From Bradysia coprophila (Eukaryota; Arthropoda; Insecta; Diptera; Sciaridae): a stretch of 64,000 nucleotides of DNA. The DNA is taken from the NCBI RefSeq assembly GCF_014529535.1, contig NW_023503374.1, forward strand, positions 6,386,001 through 6,450,000. The letters are read 5' to 3'. Below, one piece after another: positions 34,960-47,200 of the stretch. The notes beneath the pieces were generated by a model. The model did not search any database, was not told where the DNA came from, and worked only from the letters and a program-made list of their open reading frames with translations. Made by a program: the position numbers and the translations under genes. The first letter of the stretch is position 1; every line of letters begins with the position of its first letter.

Positions 34960-36962
34960 TGTTGCTGGTGCCTACATCGTCGTTAATATTATTGTTTATT
35001 ATTAAGATAATACAAAAGAATGCCATGGAATGCTATTGAGGTTATGATAAATAAATTCTATTTTCTTACTCACTCGATTGCTGATTTATCTGGGTAAAGA
35101 TAGTACTGTCTTCGGTAGAAGATAGAAAATTTTACCGATGTTTTATTAGACAGCTAACTATTTGAAATTGATAAGAGTTCACGATTTAAAATGAAGCCGG
35201 CTTCAGTATAAATATTTCACACAGGGGCAAAATTGGCAAATGGCGCAAACAAATCGAAAAAAAGAATCAAACAGATGATCGATCTAGTACGTCTTGTTTC
35301 GAAGTTTGCCGAAAGGTGAGGCGGGAAGATGCAGCTGAACAATACTAAATGAAACAATACTGAGTTTTGCAGATTTAAAATTGAAGTCATCCCGGTCATC
35401 CTTTTAGTTAGATGCAGTTCACTCTTTGTATTCTACTCAAGCTTCCAACATCTACGGATTATTAAAGGAATTATACTACATACTCGGCGGACTTTCACAG
35501 TTGTTTCAAACAAACATGTGTGACTTTCACATCATTTTTGTATGTAAATCTTCCCATATCAGTTGGACACTGTACCTCATATTCTGTGGATTCCGAAGAT
35601 TCCGAAATAGTCCACTAGCCACGGAAGTGTCCGTGTCCATGAAAGGTGCACGGGATGTCTTGGGTGATTTGGATAGCCCTTGGTACCATGAAAAGAAAAG
35701 TTCTGTCAGTTTTCTGGAAAAGGAGGGGGGAAGTCTGGAGTGCACTGTTTCAGTTTTCGACCATTTTCGAACACTCTGAACAAAATATTTCGTATTTTTA
35801 TGAATGATATCGATATAGAATTCCTAAATCCTAGAAGTTTTTTCAAATATTTTTGACAACATGGTGGTCCAAAAATGTGATTAAAGTGAAGAAATATTTT
35901 GAAACATCTACTTTTTCATTGTTTTTATCATATTTCAGATGGAAACAATGATTTTATGCTTAGATAATGTTCTACAATATTGTTGCCCGGAAAATTCTCT
36001 ACACATATACCATTTTTCGAATGTCTGAAGTCACCTGAAGGTTACAGGGTGGGTTATCTGTAGATATATACTGATAGCAATTTTTGTCATATTTGTCGCA
36101 GAAATGTTGAAGATTAACGACGGAATTATATTTTTTTATGATTTGTTAAGTTTGACAGGGTGTTCAAGGTATTTAAGTAAGAAGATTTCACGAGGATAAT
36201 ATTAGAAAAATGTAAAGTTCGGCCACTATTTTGATACATATATTGACATTTAGAAGTAAGCAAAATTCCAAGTTAATATTCACTCATTCGATAAGTTATC
36301 GAACATCTAACAATTAGAAATATGGCTACAAGCATTTGGACAATACAGGGTGGATCACAATGTTTATGAAAGGCAGAAGAGATGAAGTAATGTGAGCATG
36401 TTAACAGGAAAATTTTTTTTGCACGTCCGGAGAACTTAGTCCGAAGCTTATTCTATTATGAGTTTCATTCTTAAATCTTTAAGCATCTGATGCTACAGGG
36501 AAATCTGAAAAATATTTGAACTTTATTTTTCATTATATCGATATCATCCATAAAAATACGAAATATTTTGTTCAGAGTGTTTGAAAATGGTCGAAAACTG
36601 AAACAGTGCACTCCAGACTTCCCGCCTTCCCCCCCCCCCTTTGCCAGAAAACTGACAGGATTTCAGCTTGGCACCCGAATTTTTCTTTTTCATGGTACCA
36701 ATAACCATCCAAATCACCCAAGACATCCCGTGCACCTTTCATGGACACGGGCACTTCCATGGCTACTGCACTATAAAAGAAACTACAGAAAATGTAATTA
36801 TTGTTGTAATACTAGCGCTATTCACTTCTAGTACATTTGTTGTTCGAAATAGACAACACTGAAGAACTGTCACATTATTTGTGTAAAAACACCGATGCCA
36901 TCCATACGCATCAACTGTATCTGTTAAACTCTACAAATTCTGAGGAAAATCTTATTGAAAAA
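34960..36962. other. Region between divergent SUB1 and RPB3
   Basis: Holds a large foldback (35612-36768) and AT-rich DNA. Both gene promoters should be near the two edges. No further gene is supported; the open frames in the foldback arms mirror each other. Confidence 0.5.
35612..36768. mobile_element. Foldback element with ~200-bp inverted arms
   Basis: The left arm (35612-35820) contains CACTAGCCACGGAAGTGTCC, CCATGAAAGGTGCACGGGAT, GGTGATTTGGATAG, CACTGTTTCAGTTTTCGACC and AACAAAATATTTCGTATTTT. Its mirror is at 36535-36768, with small indels (a C-run of ten near 36631). The 715-bp middle is unique AT-rich DNA without a transposase. A complete element rather than two chance inserts is likely because the arms end at matching points. 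Confidence 0.78.
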
Positions 36963-38010
36963 ATGCCCTACGCCAACACTCCGTCAGTACAAATATCCGA
37001 ACTTACCGACGAAAATGTTAAATTTGTTGTTGAAGACACAGATCTCAGGTAAAGTTGATTTTGAATTGTGTTCCTTGACATGCACTATGTTTGCAAACAA
37101 TAACCAATGTGTTCCCGGTCTATTGTCTTCGTAACAATGCAACGGAAATCTATTGGTGGCTAGGGGCTACCAATAAAATACGAAATGACTTTCGTTCCTT
37201 TCAGCCTGGCAAACAGCCTACGTCGAGTTTTTATTGCCGAAACTCCAACTCTAGCTATCGACTGGGTTCAATTCGAAGCCAATTCCACTGTACTCGCAGA
37301 CGAATTTCTCGCCCATCGAATCGGTTTGATTCCACTGATTTCCGACGAGGTGGTGGACAGAATTCAAAACACTCGTGAATGTTCATGCTTGGACTTTTGC
37401 ACCGAGTGTAGTGTGGAATTTACGTTGGATGTTAAGTGCAGTGATGAGCATACACGTCACGTTACCACAGCCGATTTAAAGTCTAGCGATGCACGCGTAC
37501 TGCCGGTTACGTCCAGACACCGAGATGACGAGGACAACGAATATGGAGAGACCAACGATGAAATTTTGATCATCAAACTGCGTAAGGGTCAAGAGTTGAA
37601 GTTGAGAGCGTACGCTAAAAAGGGTTTCGGTAAAGAACATGCCAAATGGAATCCAACAGCTGGCGTTAGCTTTGAATACGATCCGGATAATTCGATGAGA
37701 CATACCCTATACCCAAAACCAGACGAATGGCCGAAAAGTGAGCACACGGAGCTTGACGATGATCAATGTATGTTCTGACCACTGGATGCAATTGGAGAGA
37801 TTTCTAATTTATGTTGATTTTGCAGATGAAGCTGAATATAACTGGGAGGCTAAGCCGAATAAATTTTTCTTCAACGTTGAGTCCAGTGGCGCACTTCGGC
37901 CAGAAAATATTGTGTTGATGGGAGTCAAAGTTTTGAAGAACAAATTATCCAATCTACAGACGCAGTTAAGTCACGAACTTACTACAAATGACGCATTGGT
38001 GATTCAGTAA
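36963..38010 (+). CDS. RPB3: DNA-directed RNA polymerase II subunit RPB3
   Basis: RPB3 forms the alpha-like heterodimer with RPB11 that seeds RNA polymerase II assembly. The exons are 36963-37048, 37205-37767 and 37826-38010, giving 277 residues, the normal length. The N-terminal dimerisation part is intact ([20 protein letters not shown]). The zinc-binding cysteines C88, C90, C94 and C97 ([11 protein letters not shown]) are present. The C-terminal part ([19 protein letters not shown]) closes the alpha-like fold. The gene converges on Dr1 with 103 bp between the stop codons. Its polyadenylation signal AATAAA is at 38056-38061. Confidence 0.98.
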
Positions 38011-38055
38011 ACAGCAAATCCACTGAATTCCTTGAACTTTTTTTGTTGCTTTAAG

Positions 38056-38095
38056 AATAAACAATAATTCATTTGCCGTCAACAATCAGTTTATT
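38056..38095. terminator. Back-to-back polyadenylation signals of RPB3 and Dr1
   Basis: AATAAA on the plus strand at 38056-38061 serves RPB3. AATAAA on the minus strand (TTTATT at 38090-38095) serves Dr1. Since cleavage normally follows 10-30 nt downstream, the two 3' UTRs should overlap or abut. Confidence 0.7.
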
Positions 38096-38113
38096 AATCC
38101 TCCTGCACCGCCT

Positions 38114-38789
38114 TCAATAGTCATCATCATCGCTGTCTTCTTCCACTTGAGATTTCATCTGTTTGTGCATCGCTTCAGTTGACTCTTGCACGGCTGCCAT
38201 CATCCATTGTGCCTGTTCCATTGCCGCTTGTTCCTCTCTAGCCTTCGCAAACAGTTCCTGTTGCTGGCGTAGTAATTCTTCTTCGGGTATGCCTAAGTTT
38301 TCCAATCTCGTACTTTGTCGACGGCGCTTAGCTGCAACCGCTTTGCAATCGTTCAACACGGCTTCAGCATCATTTTTGTAGTCCTTGAAACCTGCAAGTT
38401 GGATTTAGGTGTTTAGACGAACATGGGAATTGGGAATGGGAAACGGAAATGACAAAATTTCAGAAGCTGCCATACCCAATCGATCCAAAGCTTCTAGTAC
38501 GTGTTCTGCATTGATTGTCTTCTTGTTTCGTTGGTTGCATACCTCGTTCGCTTCGGAGCTGATCAAATGAATAAATTCGGTGCAACAATTCAGTATCAAT
38601 TCTCGGCTGTCGTTGGCGACTCGTATCGTAGGAACCTTGAACAGTAGCAAGTCATACTGTGGTTATTGTATACCTCATTCAATCGCAAAGCGATGATCTT
38701 ACCAGTTCTTTTATCATTTTATTGATGCTGGCGCGGGGTAATGTTAAATCATCATCATCTGCTGGTGGACACAGTTCGTCGTGTGACAT
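38114..38789 (-). CDS. Dr1: TATA-binding protein-associated repressor Dr1 / NC2 beta
   Basis: Dr1 pairs with NC2alpha through histone folds and holds TBP on promoters, repressing TATA- and favouring DPE-driven transcription. The exons are 38789-38703, 38635-38476 and 38391-38114, giving 174 residues. The histone fold (DDDLTLPRASINKMIKEL, then NDSRELILNCCTEFIHLISS and KKTINAEHVLEALDRLG) occupies about 13-85. The conserved block AAKRRRQSTRLENLGIPEEE, the Gln-rich helix and an acidic end (EEDSDDDDY) follow. Introns are 67 and 84 nt. RPB3 is its tail-to-tail neighbour. Confidence 0.97.
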
Positions 38790-39011
38790 ATTTCTCACTA
38801 AATTATATCGGCTAACGGAATTTGTAGAAGTGTTATTGTAATCAACAAATTGTTTTCAGAGGACACTGACACTTTGATCGCTGTATCATCTCATTATTAT
38901 GACTTTTCGAGACGACAGAAGTTGTTTACGTTTTACACAAATGTCCACTAAGATCTAGTACGATTTCTCATGCTCAAAGAGTTTCAAATTCCAATTAATG
39001 CTTAGCATAGG

Positions 39012-39192
39012 TAATAGTATATTACTTCCGAGGTTCCAAGTTGTGTATTTGATAAGTGGGGTGTTACAGCCCGACCCGAAGGGGAGGGCTGTATTCCCCA
39101 CTTGTCAAATAACAACTTGGAACCTCGTAAGTGCAATGCTTTACGTGATTAGGCAATGTAAATGAAAATGAAACATGCCGTAACACGTAAAT
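39012..39192 (+). mobile_element. MITE, TAATAGTATATTAC-TTCCGAGGTTCCAAG family, copy 1
   Basis: An internal hairpin (39026-39133) pairs TTCCGAGGTTCCAAGTTGTG with CAACTTGGAACCTCG and ends in a GC-rich tip (GCCCGACCCGAAGGGGAGGGC). The copy in opposite orientation at 62615-62795 matches over the whole length, including the non-palindromic part ending at ACGGCATGTT-like words. That defines the element borders. Non-coding. Confidence 0.82.
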
Positions 39193-39618
39193 TTATTAAC
39201 CTCACTCCGAAACACGAATAGAGTCCTTATTTCTTTAACTTTTTTTAAGTCAAGTGTCATCTTAACAGAATCTCCTATATTAATGAAAGAACATTAACCA
39301 GAGCTCATCGTTCGTTAATTCTTGTCGTTGAAGAGTACACTGATAGAAAAGTTAACGCGCTGGACGTGTACTGTACGTAGTGGACGTGTAAATTGGCTGG
39401 CAGACAGCTATTTTTGGATCGAACTTCGGGAACGTTTAGTACACGTGCACTGCGTCAGTAAACGTCCAGTACGTTTGCTCTGGTATCCGAAATAAAATGA
39501 AATTTTGATGTACATTATTTCGTCAAATTTCGTTCTTTTTAATTTTAATTTTTTTATTTTTCGTGTTTTTATTCATTTATATCGTAACTTTTTCTTAGAT
39601 AAAAATTTTCTCCATGTT

Positions 39619-39683
39619 TGGTGCTGGGTTTGAACTGGGGACCTCTTGATCTCAAAGCGGCGCTTCAACCAATGTTGCAATTA
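39619..39683 (-). repeat. tRNA-like segment, probable SINE remnant
   Basis: On the minus strand the segment reads like a tRNA body. A GGTTGAAGCGCCGC D-arm region is followed by an AGAGGTCCC stretch and AGTTCAAACCC (a B-box) closing a weak T-arm. Acceptor-stem halves do not pair and no CCA-ready end is seen, so it is not a functional tRNA. The phrase AAGAGGTCCC is shared with the SINE at 53980-54499. Confidence 0.45.
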
Positions 39684-40794
39684 AGGCATACTACATTGAT
39701 AGTTGTATTGTGAAGCGTTGGTAGAAGTAGGTAAACGTGGAGCACGTTTGTACACAAAGTACTTATACATGCTATACGTTTACTTACATGACACACATAT
39801 GAAACTTTGTAAATATTTTTTTAAATTCTAATTAGAACTATGGTATATGACAATGACCTAATATCGAGAATCGTAATCGTAATTCCTTCTTCTTCTTTTT
39901 GCGTAATATTTCGATATTTCAACAGTATGAGATTGGAACTCAGGGAATAAAACGTTTTGAAGTTTAAATGACTGAATCCTAAAATCCTGATACAGATACA
40001 TTCATCTCATGTACGTAAAGGACTTGACATAGTTGCTATTAATATAAAATGCACAGTGTACGAATGTTAACGCACAACAAGTACGATCTTTTGACATCAT
40101 ACTTACCATGCGTATACAAACATCCTAAACGTGTGCTTTTCTCAAACGTGTTGGGCGTATGAGGTAATTTTGCGATGAAGTTACACATACCAAAATTTTA
40201 CACATGTCCTACGTCGACTACACGTGTGAGATGTATGGCACACATATCGTACGTAAACTTACATACGACAGGTTTGCCATACATACCCGACGCATACTAT
40301 GCATAACAGAAGTATATCATACATATCCGAAGTACACCGCCAAAATCTTTTTTATCAGTGTATATACTGCAGAGCACAACTGAAAAGGCATGCTGACTTT
40401 TGGTTAATAAAAGGACCCTTGAATCAATTTTTTTATTTTATTTTATTTATTTATTTATCAACGGCTTTGAAGTAATGATAACTGATAACATAAGAAAAAA
40501 AGTATTATTCAGTTCAAGTCATTAAATTCAATCACATCGAAGCTCATGGTCACGTGACCAACGCATTCACATTGTAGAACGATAGGAATTGTGACGTAAG
40601 TTGCCATTGAGCGAAATGAATTTCGGTTGAATGCATCCAGATTGTGAATTTTGAGGAAGAATAAAAATCTGTTGAAAATCCTCGACATATCCTCGAAACA
40701 TCACAAATTTCTTTTGAATCGACTCTATCTCAGCAGAGCGTTCCTTGCGAAAACCACACCAACGAAGCGTACTTCATCTTACATAATGTAACCA

Positions 40795-41305
40795 GAGAGA
40801 AAGAGAAAGAAATATTTTGACAAATACCCAAAGGTAAGTTATAAAAAGCTGGTCTTCTGTCTTCTCGCTCCAATCATAACACTCTTTAGTCTGTTTAAAG
40901 AGAGAAATAAAAACATGAGTGGTAAACTGATCAGGTAAAACTTGATGTTGTTGACATCCAGCGGAAACTAACTAAAAGTGATTTCAACTCACAAAACTGG
41001 TCTCTCCCTCGATTTAAACACTATATTGAGTATTATGATGAAAGAGAAAGAAATATTTTGACAAGTACCCCAAGGCAACTTATAATAAACTGGTCTTCGG
41101 TCTTCTCACTCACATCATAGCATGTCGAAAGAGAAGCAAATAATTTGACAAGTACATCAAAGCAAGTTATAATTGAATGGTCTTTATCGAGCTGATCATA
41201 ACACTCTACAGCATATAATGAATGAGAAAGAAATACTTTGACAAGTACCCCGAGGCAAGTTATATGTATTATTAGTCTTTGGTCTTCTCGCTTCGATCAT
41301 AACAC
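40795..41305. repeat. Degenerate tandem repeat, AAAGAGAAAGAAATATTTTG units
   Basis: Four diverged copies (near 40799, 41040, 41126 and 41221) of GAGAAAGAAATATTTTGACA, followed by AGTACCCCAAGGCAAGTTAT, CTGGTCTTC and CATAACACTCTA. A single copy in reverse orientation lies at 46277-46378. Confidence 0.7.
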
Positions 41306-41671
41306 TCTATTATCTTAGTTCGCTTAGTTCTCAAGGCAACTCCGAACATGTAACGCATCTAGTACAATAGACACCTTTTGTTTGCATATTTACCTAACCT
41401 AATCATCTGTAAAGAGTTTTCCCTTAGTGATGTGTATACATCTCCAGTGTTTACCTAGTGCGAATCATTATCTTTATCGTGTTTCCTCTGTTATGTAAAT
41501 ATTTGATCACATTCACAGACAAAATCAATTTCAGTAAAATCAATTGAATCAAATTGGAAATTCGAAAAGTTTATTTTTGGAAAATAAATCGATTGTCGTC
41601 CATGATTAAAAACAGAATTTACAAATAGAAGGAGGTGTCGATGTTGCATGTTTAGTTAAAATAAAATTAAA

Positions 41672-44223
41672 ATGACTTATAGGCCGCGTGGAGTGTTTGC
41701 TAGAGCACTATACGATAAAGTGAACAATGATCAATATCTGGAGCGATACGACATGAAATTGGTAATTTATTGTCGATGATAAATAATATAAAATGAACCC
41801 GATACAGTGGTCACATCCATTGAATTATTGATTTTATTCTAAAGTGGTACAGATTGCCGACTGAATTGCCGGAAAGATTTCAATCGAAATTCGTTCAATT
41901 GGACGAGCCCGATGACATTACAAAAGTCTGGCTAGATAAAGCGAAAGTCTTGTCAGCCAATCTCTGGCTACAGATTTGGCATATCGTTGCCAGATTATTT
42001 CTAGCCACATTTATGACCCAGACTGACGTCAATGGGTTCGTGAATTTACAATTAAAAGACGTGATCCATCAATACTAAAATATCAATTCTCTTTCACCTT
42101 GTTAGCCTTCTCAAGCGAGGTTCAATGTTCATCCTCTCCGAAAATCAATTCAAGGATCTATTAACGGCTGGTGGATTTTTACCATCAAATTTCTCAAACG
42201 AGACAATGATTGACATTCTTGATATTGGCGCTGGCGATGGAGAGGTCACTTCCCGGCTAGCTAAAGCGGTCATTCACATGGGAAACGATATCTTACTGAA
42301 AGTGTATGCGACTGAATATAGCTGGACGATGCGAGATCGACTACAGAAAAAACAGTTCACGTAAGTGTGGTTCGAGCAGGGTGCTGCGGGAATTGGTCCA
42401 CTTCGGAAATTTTGTATCTTTTGTATCCGACTATAATATGCTTGTCTATCTGAGACATTGAAAAATCTGCTCACAAAATGACACGTAAATATTTCCAGAC
42501 AACGTTCCTTTGTGTGGTCCCTTTACTTAAAATGGCTGTTAGCTAAAAATTTCGAATTTACAACACAATACTGAAATGGAAATTTCAAATTTTCAATCAA
42601 AATTATTTCCATCGCAACATTTTTTGATTGCATCGCTGCTGGTTACGTCTCAATTCAACATTTCTAAATTTCCAAATCGTTTGCGACCATAACGTATCCA
42701 GTCGAGACTACCACTTTATCACATAAACTCTATACAAACAAATTCATTCAAAATCAATCTAGTTACACATCAAATATCGCATTATACACGCGCACAAAGT
42801 ATGCGCGTATGTTTTCATTGTAGTGTATTCGTGGACAGTTTTGTGGGCATTTTTATGATTTGCTGTTCATGCCCGCCCACAAATTTCAAAATTGAATACG
42901 AGCTAAAGTATTTACCGTAGTACAACCGAACTGGGGAAGATCGATAGAGCTCAAGAGTCTTCCCCGATCTTCCCCATAATAACATTCATAATTATTGGTT
43001 TTGATTGCGAACGAACTCAGTAAAAGGTATCGTTCCCGTGATATATATCACGGGAACGACTATGTTTAGATAGTGCAAATATGTATAAAACCAATAATTA
43101 TGAATGTTATTATGGGGAAGATCGGGGAAGACTCTTGAGCTCTATCGATCTTCCCCAGTTCGGTTGTACTACGGTAAATACTTTAGCTCGTATTCAATTT
43201 TGAAATTTGTGGGCATGAACAGCAAATCATCAAAATGCCCACAAAACTGTCCACGAATGCACTACAATGAAAACATACGCGCATACTTTGTGCGCGTGTA
43301 TAATGCGATATTTGATGTGTAACTAGATTGATTTTGAATGAATTTGTTTGTATAGAGTTTATGTGATAAAGTGGTAGTCTCGACTGGATACGTTATGGTC
43401 GCAAACGATTTGGAAATTTAGAAATGTTGAATTGAGACGTAACCAGCAGCGATGCAATCAAAAAATGTTGCGATGGAAATAATTTTGATTGAAAATTTGA
43501 AATTTCCATTTCAGTATTGTGTTGTAAATTCGAAATTTTTAGCTAACAGCCATTTTAAGTAAAGGGACCACACAAAGGAACGTTGTCTGGAAATATTTAC
43601 GTTTCATTTTGTGAGCAGATTTTTCAATGACTCAGACAGACAAGCATATTATAGTCAGATACAAAAGATACAAAATTTCCGAAGTGGACCAATTCCCGCA
43701 GCACCCAGTTCTAAAACGAGACGATTTAATGTAAATTCGATTCCAATTTTCAGGGTGATCGACAAACTTAGTAATGTTTCAAATGTTCATCTGATATCAT
43801 GCCTGAACGTGCTGGATCGTTGTTCCGATCCGCATCAGATTATGAAAGATATTTACAATGCCCTAGATCCCAAGGGACGGGCAATCGTGGCTTTAGTGTT
43901 GCCATATAGTCATTACGTAGAGTCAAGTAATTTGCTGCCATCGCGGTATCTTTTGTTGACCGAACTTTCAACATTTTCTTCTCTCAATTTTACCAGATTC
44001 CTCACATTTACCAATCAAACCGTTGCTACCTCATTGGCCTCAGCGGCAAAACGTTGCATTCGGCGATGAAGCGACAGTGTTCTTCGAACAGCTTGAATTG
44101 ATGGGTTTCAACATCGAAGCGTGGACGAAAGCACCGTATCTGTGCGAGGGTGATCTCAGGCAGTCATTTTATTGGCTCATCGATGTGGTTGTTGTGTTGT
44201 CCAAAAAGCCGGGCTTTAGTTAG
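41672..44223 (+). CDS. METTL9: Protein-L-histidine N-pros-methyltransferase (DREV/METTL9)
   Basis: METTL9 methylates His in HxH motifs using S-adenosylmethionine, mainly in endomembranes. The exons are 41672-41761, 41845-42035, 42106-42360, 43754-43926 and 43997-44223, giving 311 residues. The SAM-binding motif DILDIGAGDGEVTSRLA is at about 130-146. Family-specific blocks are RGSMFILSENQFKDLL, SCLNVLDRCSDPHQIMKDIYNAL and the C-terminal IEAWTKAPYLCEGDL. The N-terminus ARALYDKVNNDQYLERYD has no obvious signal peptide; the stretch LWLQIWHIVARLFLATFM is hydrophobic. All phases fit. Intron 3 (42361-43753) consists almost wholly of a 1.3-kb palindrome, which must be spliced out for this reading frame to be kept. 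Confidence 0.95.
42379..43706. mobile_element. 1.33-kb near-perfect palindrome in METTL9 intron 3
   Basis: The left arm begins GGGTGCTGCGGGAATTGGTC at 42379 and runs to about 42997 (CCCCATAATAACATTCATAA). The right arm (about 43087-43706) is its reverse complement with only scattered differences, each arm being about 620 bp. A smaller hairpin (GTTCCCGTGATATATATCAC, closing with GGGAAC) sits at the centre. It contains no transposase, and open frames in it are arm mirror images. The terminal GGGTGCTGCGG matches the element at 23237-23784. Confidence 0.88.
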
Positions 44224-47200
44224 GACATTTCGCATTTTGTTTTGTTCAGCAGACAAACAACCAAAGAACCAATCAAACATTAGTTGTGAAATGTTTAAAA
44301 GAAAAAATAGCTAAGCTCACGTGCCGTGTTACATTAATTTAACAAATTTTTACTTAATCGGTTGTCAGTTATATTGAAACCGAAGGCTGACAATTTGGGA
44401 CACTTTGTGTGAGTATATTGAACGTCGTGTTACAGTACAGTGTTTTAAAAACTTGTTTTGTTGAGCCAAATTGTGGCCTATAATTTTCGAACCACAGCCT
44501 ATCACAGCCTATACAATGGATTTGTCATATCCTTCTATTGAAGCCAAATTACTAACACATTTTGCATTTATAAAAGAGCTGGTACCTCAGGGCTACTTTG
44601 CTATTAATTAGGATGGTTCCAACGACCAAAAAAACCCAAATATGATTTAAAATCACACGAAGTTCAATGTGTGCGTTATACTAGCACCCTATGGGTGTTG
44701 TTATCGCGAAACAATCCTTATATGCCACCGATATATCGTAATTTTATCGTGAAAGAATATACAGTTTATAACGAACGGGAATCATTCGATTGGTTGATAA
44801 TTCCTTAGGCGAATTATCTAAGGAATTATCTATTTGTCTAAGGATAATTCAAGAATTAACTTTTGGCCGGTCAGCCTATGTGTCTAAAATTTGAGTCATG
44901 TGATAAAACAATGCTAACCAAAAAGACCACCAAAACTCCTTACAAGTTTCACCAGACAGGAATCACTTTGTTTCATCAGCTTTCTCAAATGCAAGGTTCT
45001 TATTGTGACCATAAAATATGGTCTATGGTATTTGAATGACTGGAAGAAAACCAAAGAGGGAAGAGCCTTTGCAGTTCATACCAGACGTTTAGTCTACGAA
45101 AAAGATCGTAACATATTGTTGGTAGTCTGATCGGCAGAATGAGCAATGAGCATCAACCTTCAGAAAGCTTAAAATCCAAGTCGGGTCTGTTTGTACTGCG
45201 ACTAGACATCTTTGGGGAGACCTCGTTCTATTAGTGTGTCTTTCATTTTGACCATTTAATCATGGCAAAATTTGTGAGAAAGCCCGAAATTTAGTCACTG
45301 GAAAAGTATTACATGATTTATTTATCGTCCGCCATAGATTCGAAAAGGTTAAATGACTGACTGAAGCTTGTCTGTGCATTTCTCAATTAAAAAATCTCGA
45401 TCGAATGACACCGGAATTTCTAAATGACTATTCAAAATTGATTGCCACAGTTTCAGGCAGTATTGAACTTTTTGCTACAGTATCGTGTAGTATACGTTTC
45501 CAAGTAAAGTTCAAGTAGCCAGCATCGTTTTGCTGTTGCAAACGGAATGCTTTTGATACACTCGCACAGTTTACATTCCACGAAAATTCCACCGGGTTTT
45601 AATTACATTTCTGTTAATTCCAAACAATGTTAACCGAAGGGGGATAAACGTAGGAAATTTGGAGAAAAAATTTCCCTAATTTTTTTGAAGAAAATCTTTA
45701 AGGATCAGGTTTCAGTAGTAGAAAATACTCACATTTTTTTTGTCTCTACAGGTAGTGAGAAGACCACTAAAAGTCGAAAAATGACATTGTTCATTCCGTT
45801 GTCACTTTGAAAAAATTTCTTTTTGACACAAAAATTGAAAAATTCGGCAATTTCGGTTAATAAACTTAAAAAAATGAAGTCTAATAGACAATTAATAGTC
45901 ATCTAATGTCTAACACCTCATCCAAGCTGGATCAAAATTTTCAAGTTTTTCAATTTTTTGGCCATATTTTCGAACATGAAAGTTTCACAAAATAATATCC
46001 GCCCGGGATGTACTCGAACTTGCTTTCCAATGAACTATAGGTTTCTCACTTCTTCAACGGTATATCTCACTTTTATCGGTGAATTGTCAAAGGTGGGCAA
46101 AGTTTTCTTTTTTACTTTTATTTTCGAATCCATGGGTTCAAAATCTCTTCAGGTATACAAAAACCATCCCGAACAAAAATAGGTTTGATTTTTCGAAGTC
46201 GAATTTCAAAGCATTTCACCTGGGGATTTTCTTTTTACTTAACGTTTATCGGTTATCCGTCCCATCCCATGCATGGAGTGTTATGATTGGAGCGAGAAGA
46301 CCGACGACTAGTTAATTATAAATTGCCTAGGGGTACTTGTCAAAGTATTTCTTTCTCTTTCATCATAACACTCTATAATGAGCGATTCTTCTGAAAAACA
46401 GAAGACTGAAATCGGACACATTTTCTATTGGAATTTTTTATACGTGCCCAGTGAGGTATTCGCTGATCCCCCGAACCCAAAACCACTTTCAAAAAATTCT
46501 TCGAAGCTTGTGTGGCTGGAGGTCATCAAAAACCGAAACCTTGTGTGGCTGGAGAAATCAAAAAACCCCGGAAGTACATGCAATTACCTTTCTAATGACA
46601 CCCCACTCAACCCTGTACGGCTCGTGTAACTGGAGAAATTTTTGTAAGAAAATGACAAGTTTTCGGTTTTTGATGACCGTTTACCAGCCACACAAGCTTC
46701 GAAGAATATTTTTGAAAGTGGTTTTGGGTTCTGGGGTCGAATACCTTACTGGGCACATATAAAAAATTCCAACAGAAAATGCGTCCGATTTCGGTCTTCT
46801 GTTTTTCAATCCCTCAATTCGTCTGTCACGACGCAATTATTAAAATTTAAGAATAAATGTGTTCACGAAAAAAATATAAAACCAAACCAAAAGACAAATT
46901 CCACAGAAATGTTTTCCTTTTTTTGGTTACTCTTTATTTCTAAAGTGTTTTTCTTTGTGTCTGTTCTATATTTACAAAGTTAAAATAAAAATGTTATTTT
47001 TTAAATATAAAAATATATTTTCAATTTATTTGCTATTTGTCCACACGAATTTTTTTTTGATTTACCTTCCAAACACACATACAAATACGCACACCCGTTT
47101 TTACATTACTTTCTTTGCGAAAAAAGAAGTCCCATTGTGTCACACACATCCACTTAAATAAATTATAAAAACAAAATCAAAGTTTTCGTTATATTTTGAT

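Larger units (their letters stand above)
38790..41671. other. 2.9-kb repeat-rich interval
   Basis: It contains a MITE (39012-39192), a tRNA-like segment (39619-39683, minus) and a stretch rich in ACGT-type words (GGACGTGTA, TACGTA, CACGTG) at about 39340-40370. The MTTL9-proximal part has a degenerate tandem repeat (40795-41305). No gene is supported. Confidence 0.55.

Noticed and set aside
42104-43735. Open frames in the METTL9 palindrome (for example 43104-43322 and 43611-44069)
   Set aside because: They are mirror images of the arms or chance extensions; the real exon 4 begins at 43754.
45985-46060. tRNA-like segment on the minus strand (AGTTCGAG, TAGTTCATTGG)
   Set aside because: No paired T-arm and no borders; similarity is limited to short box-like words.
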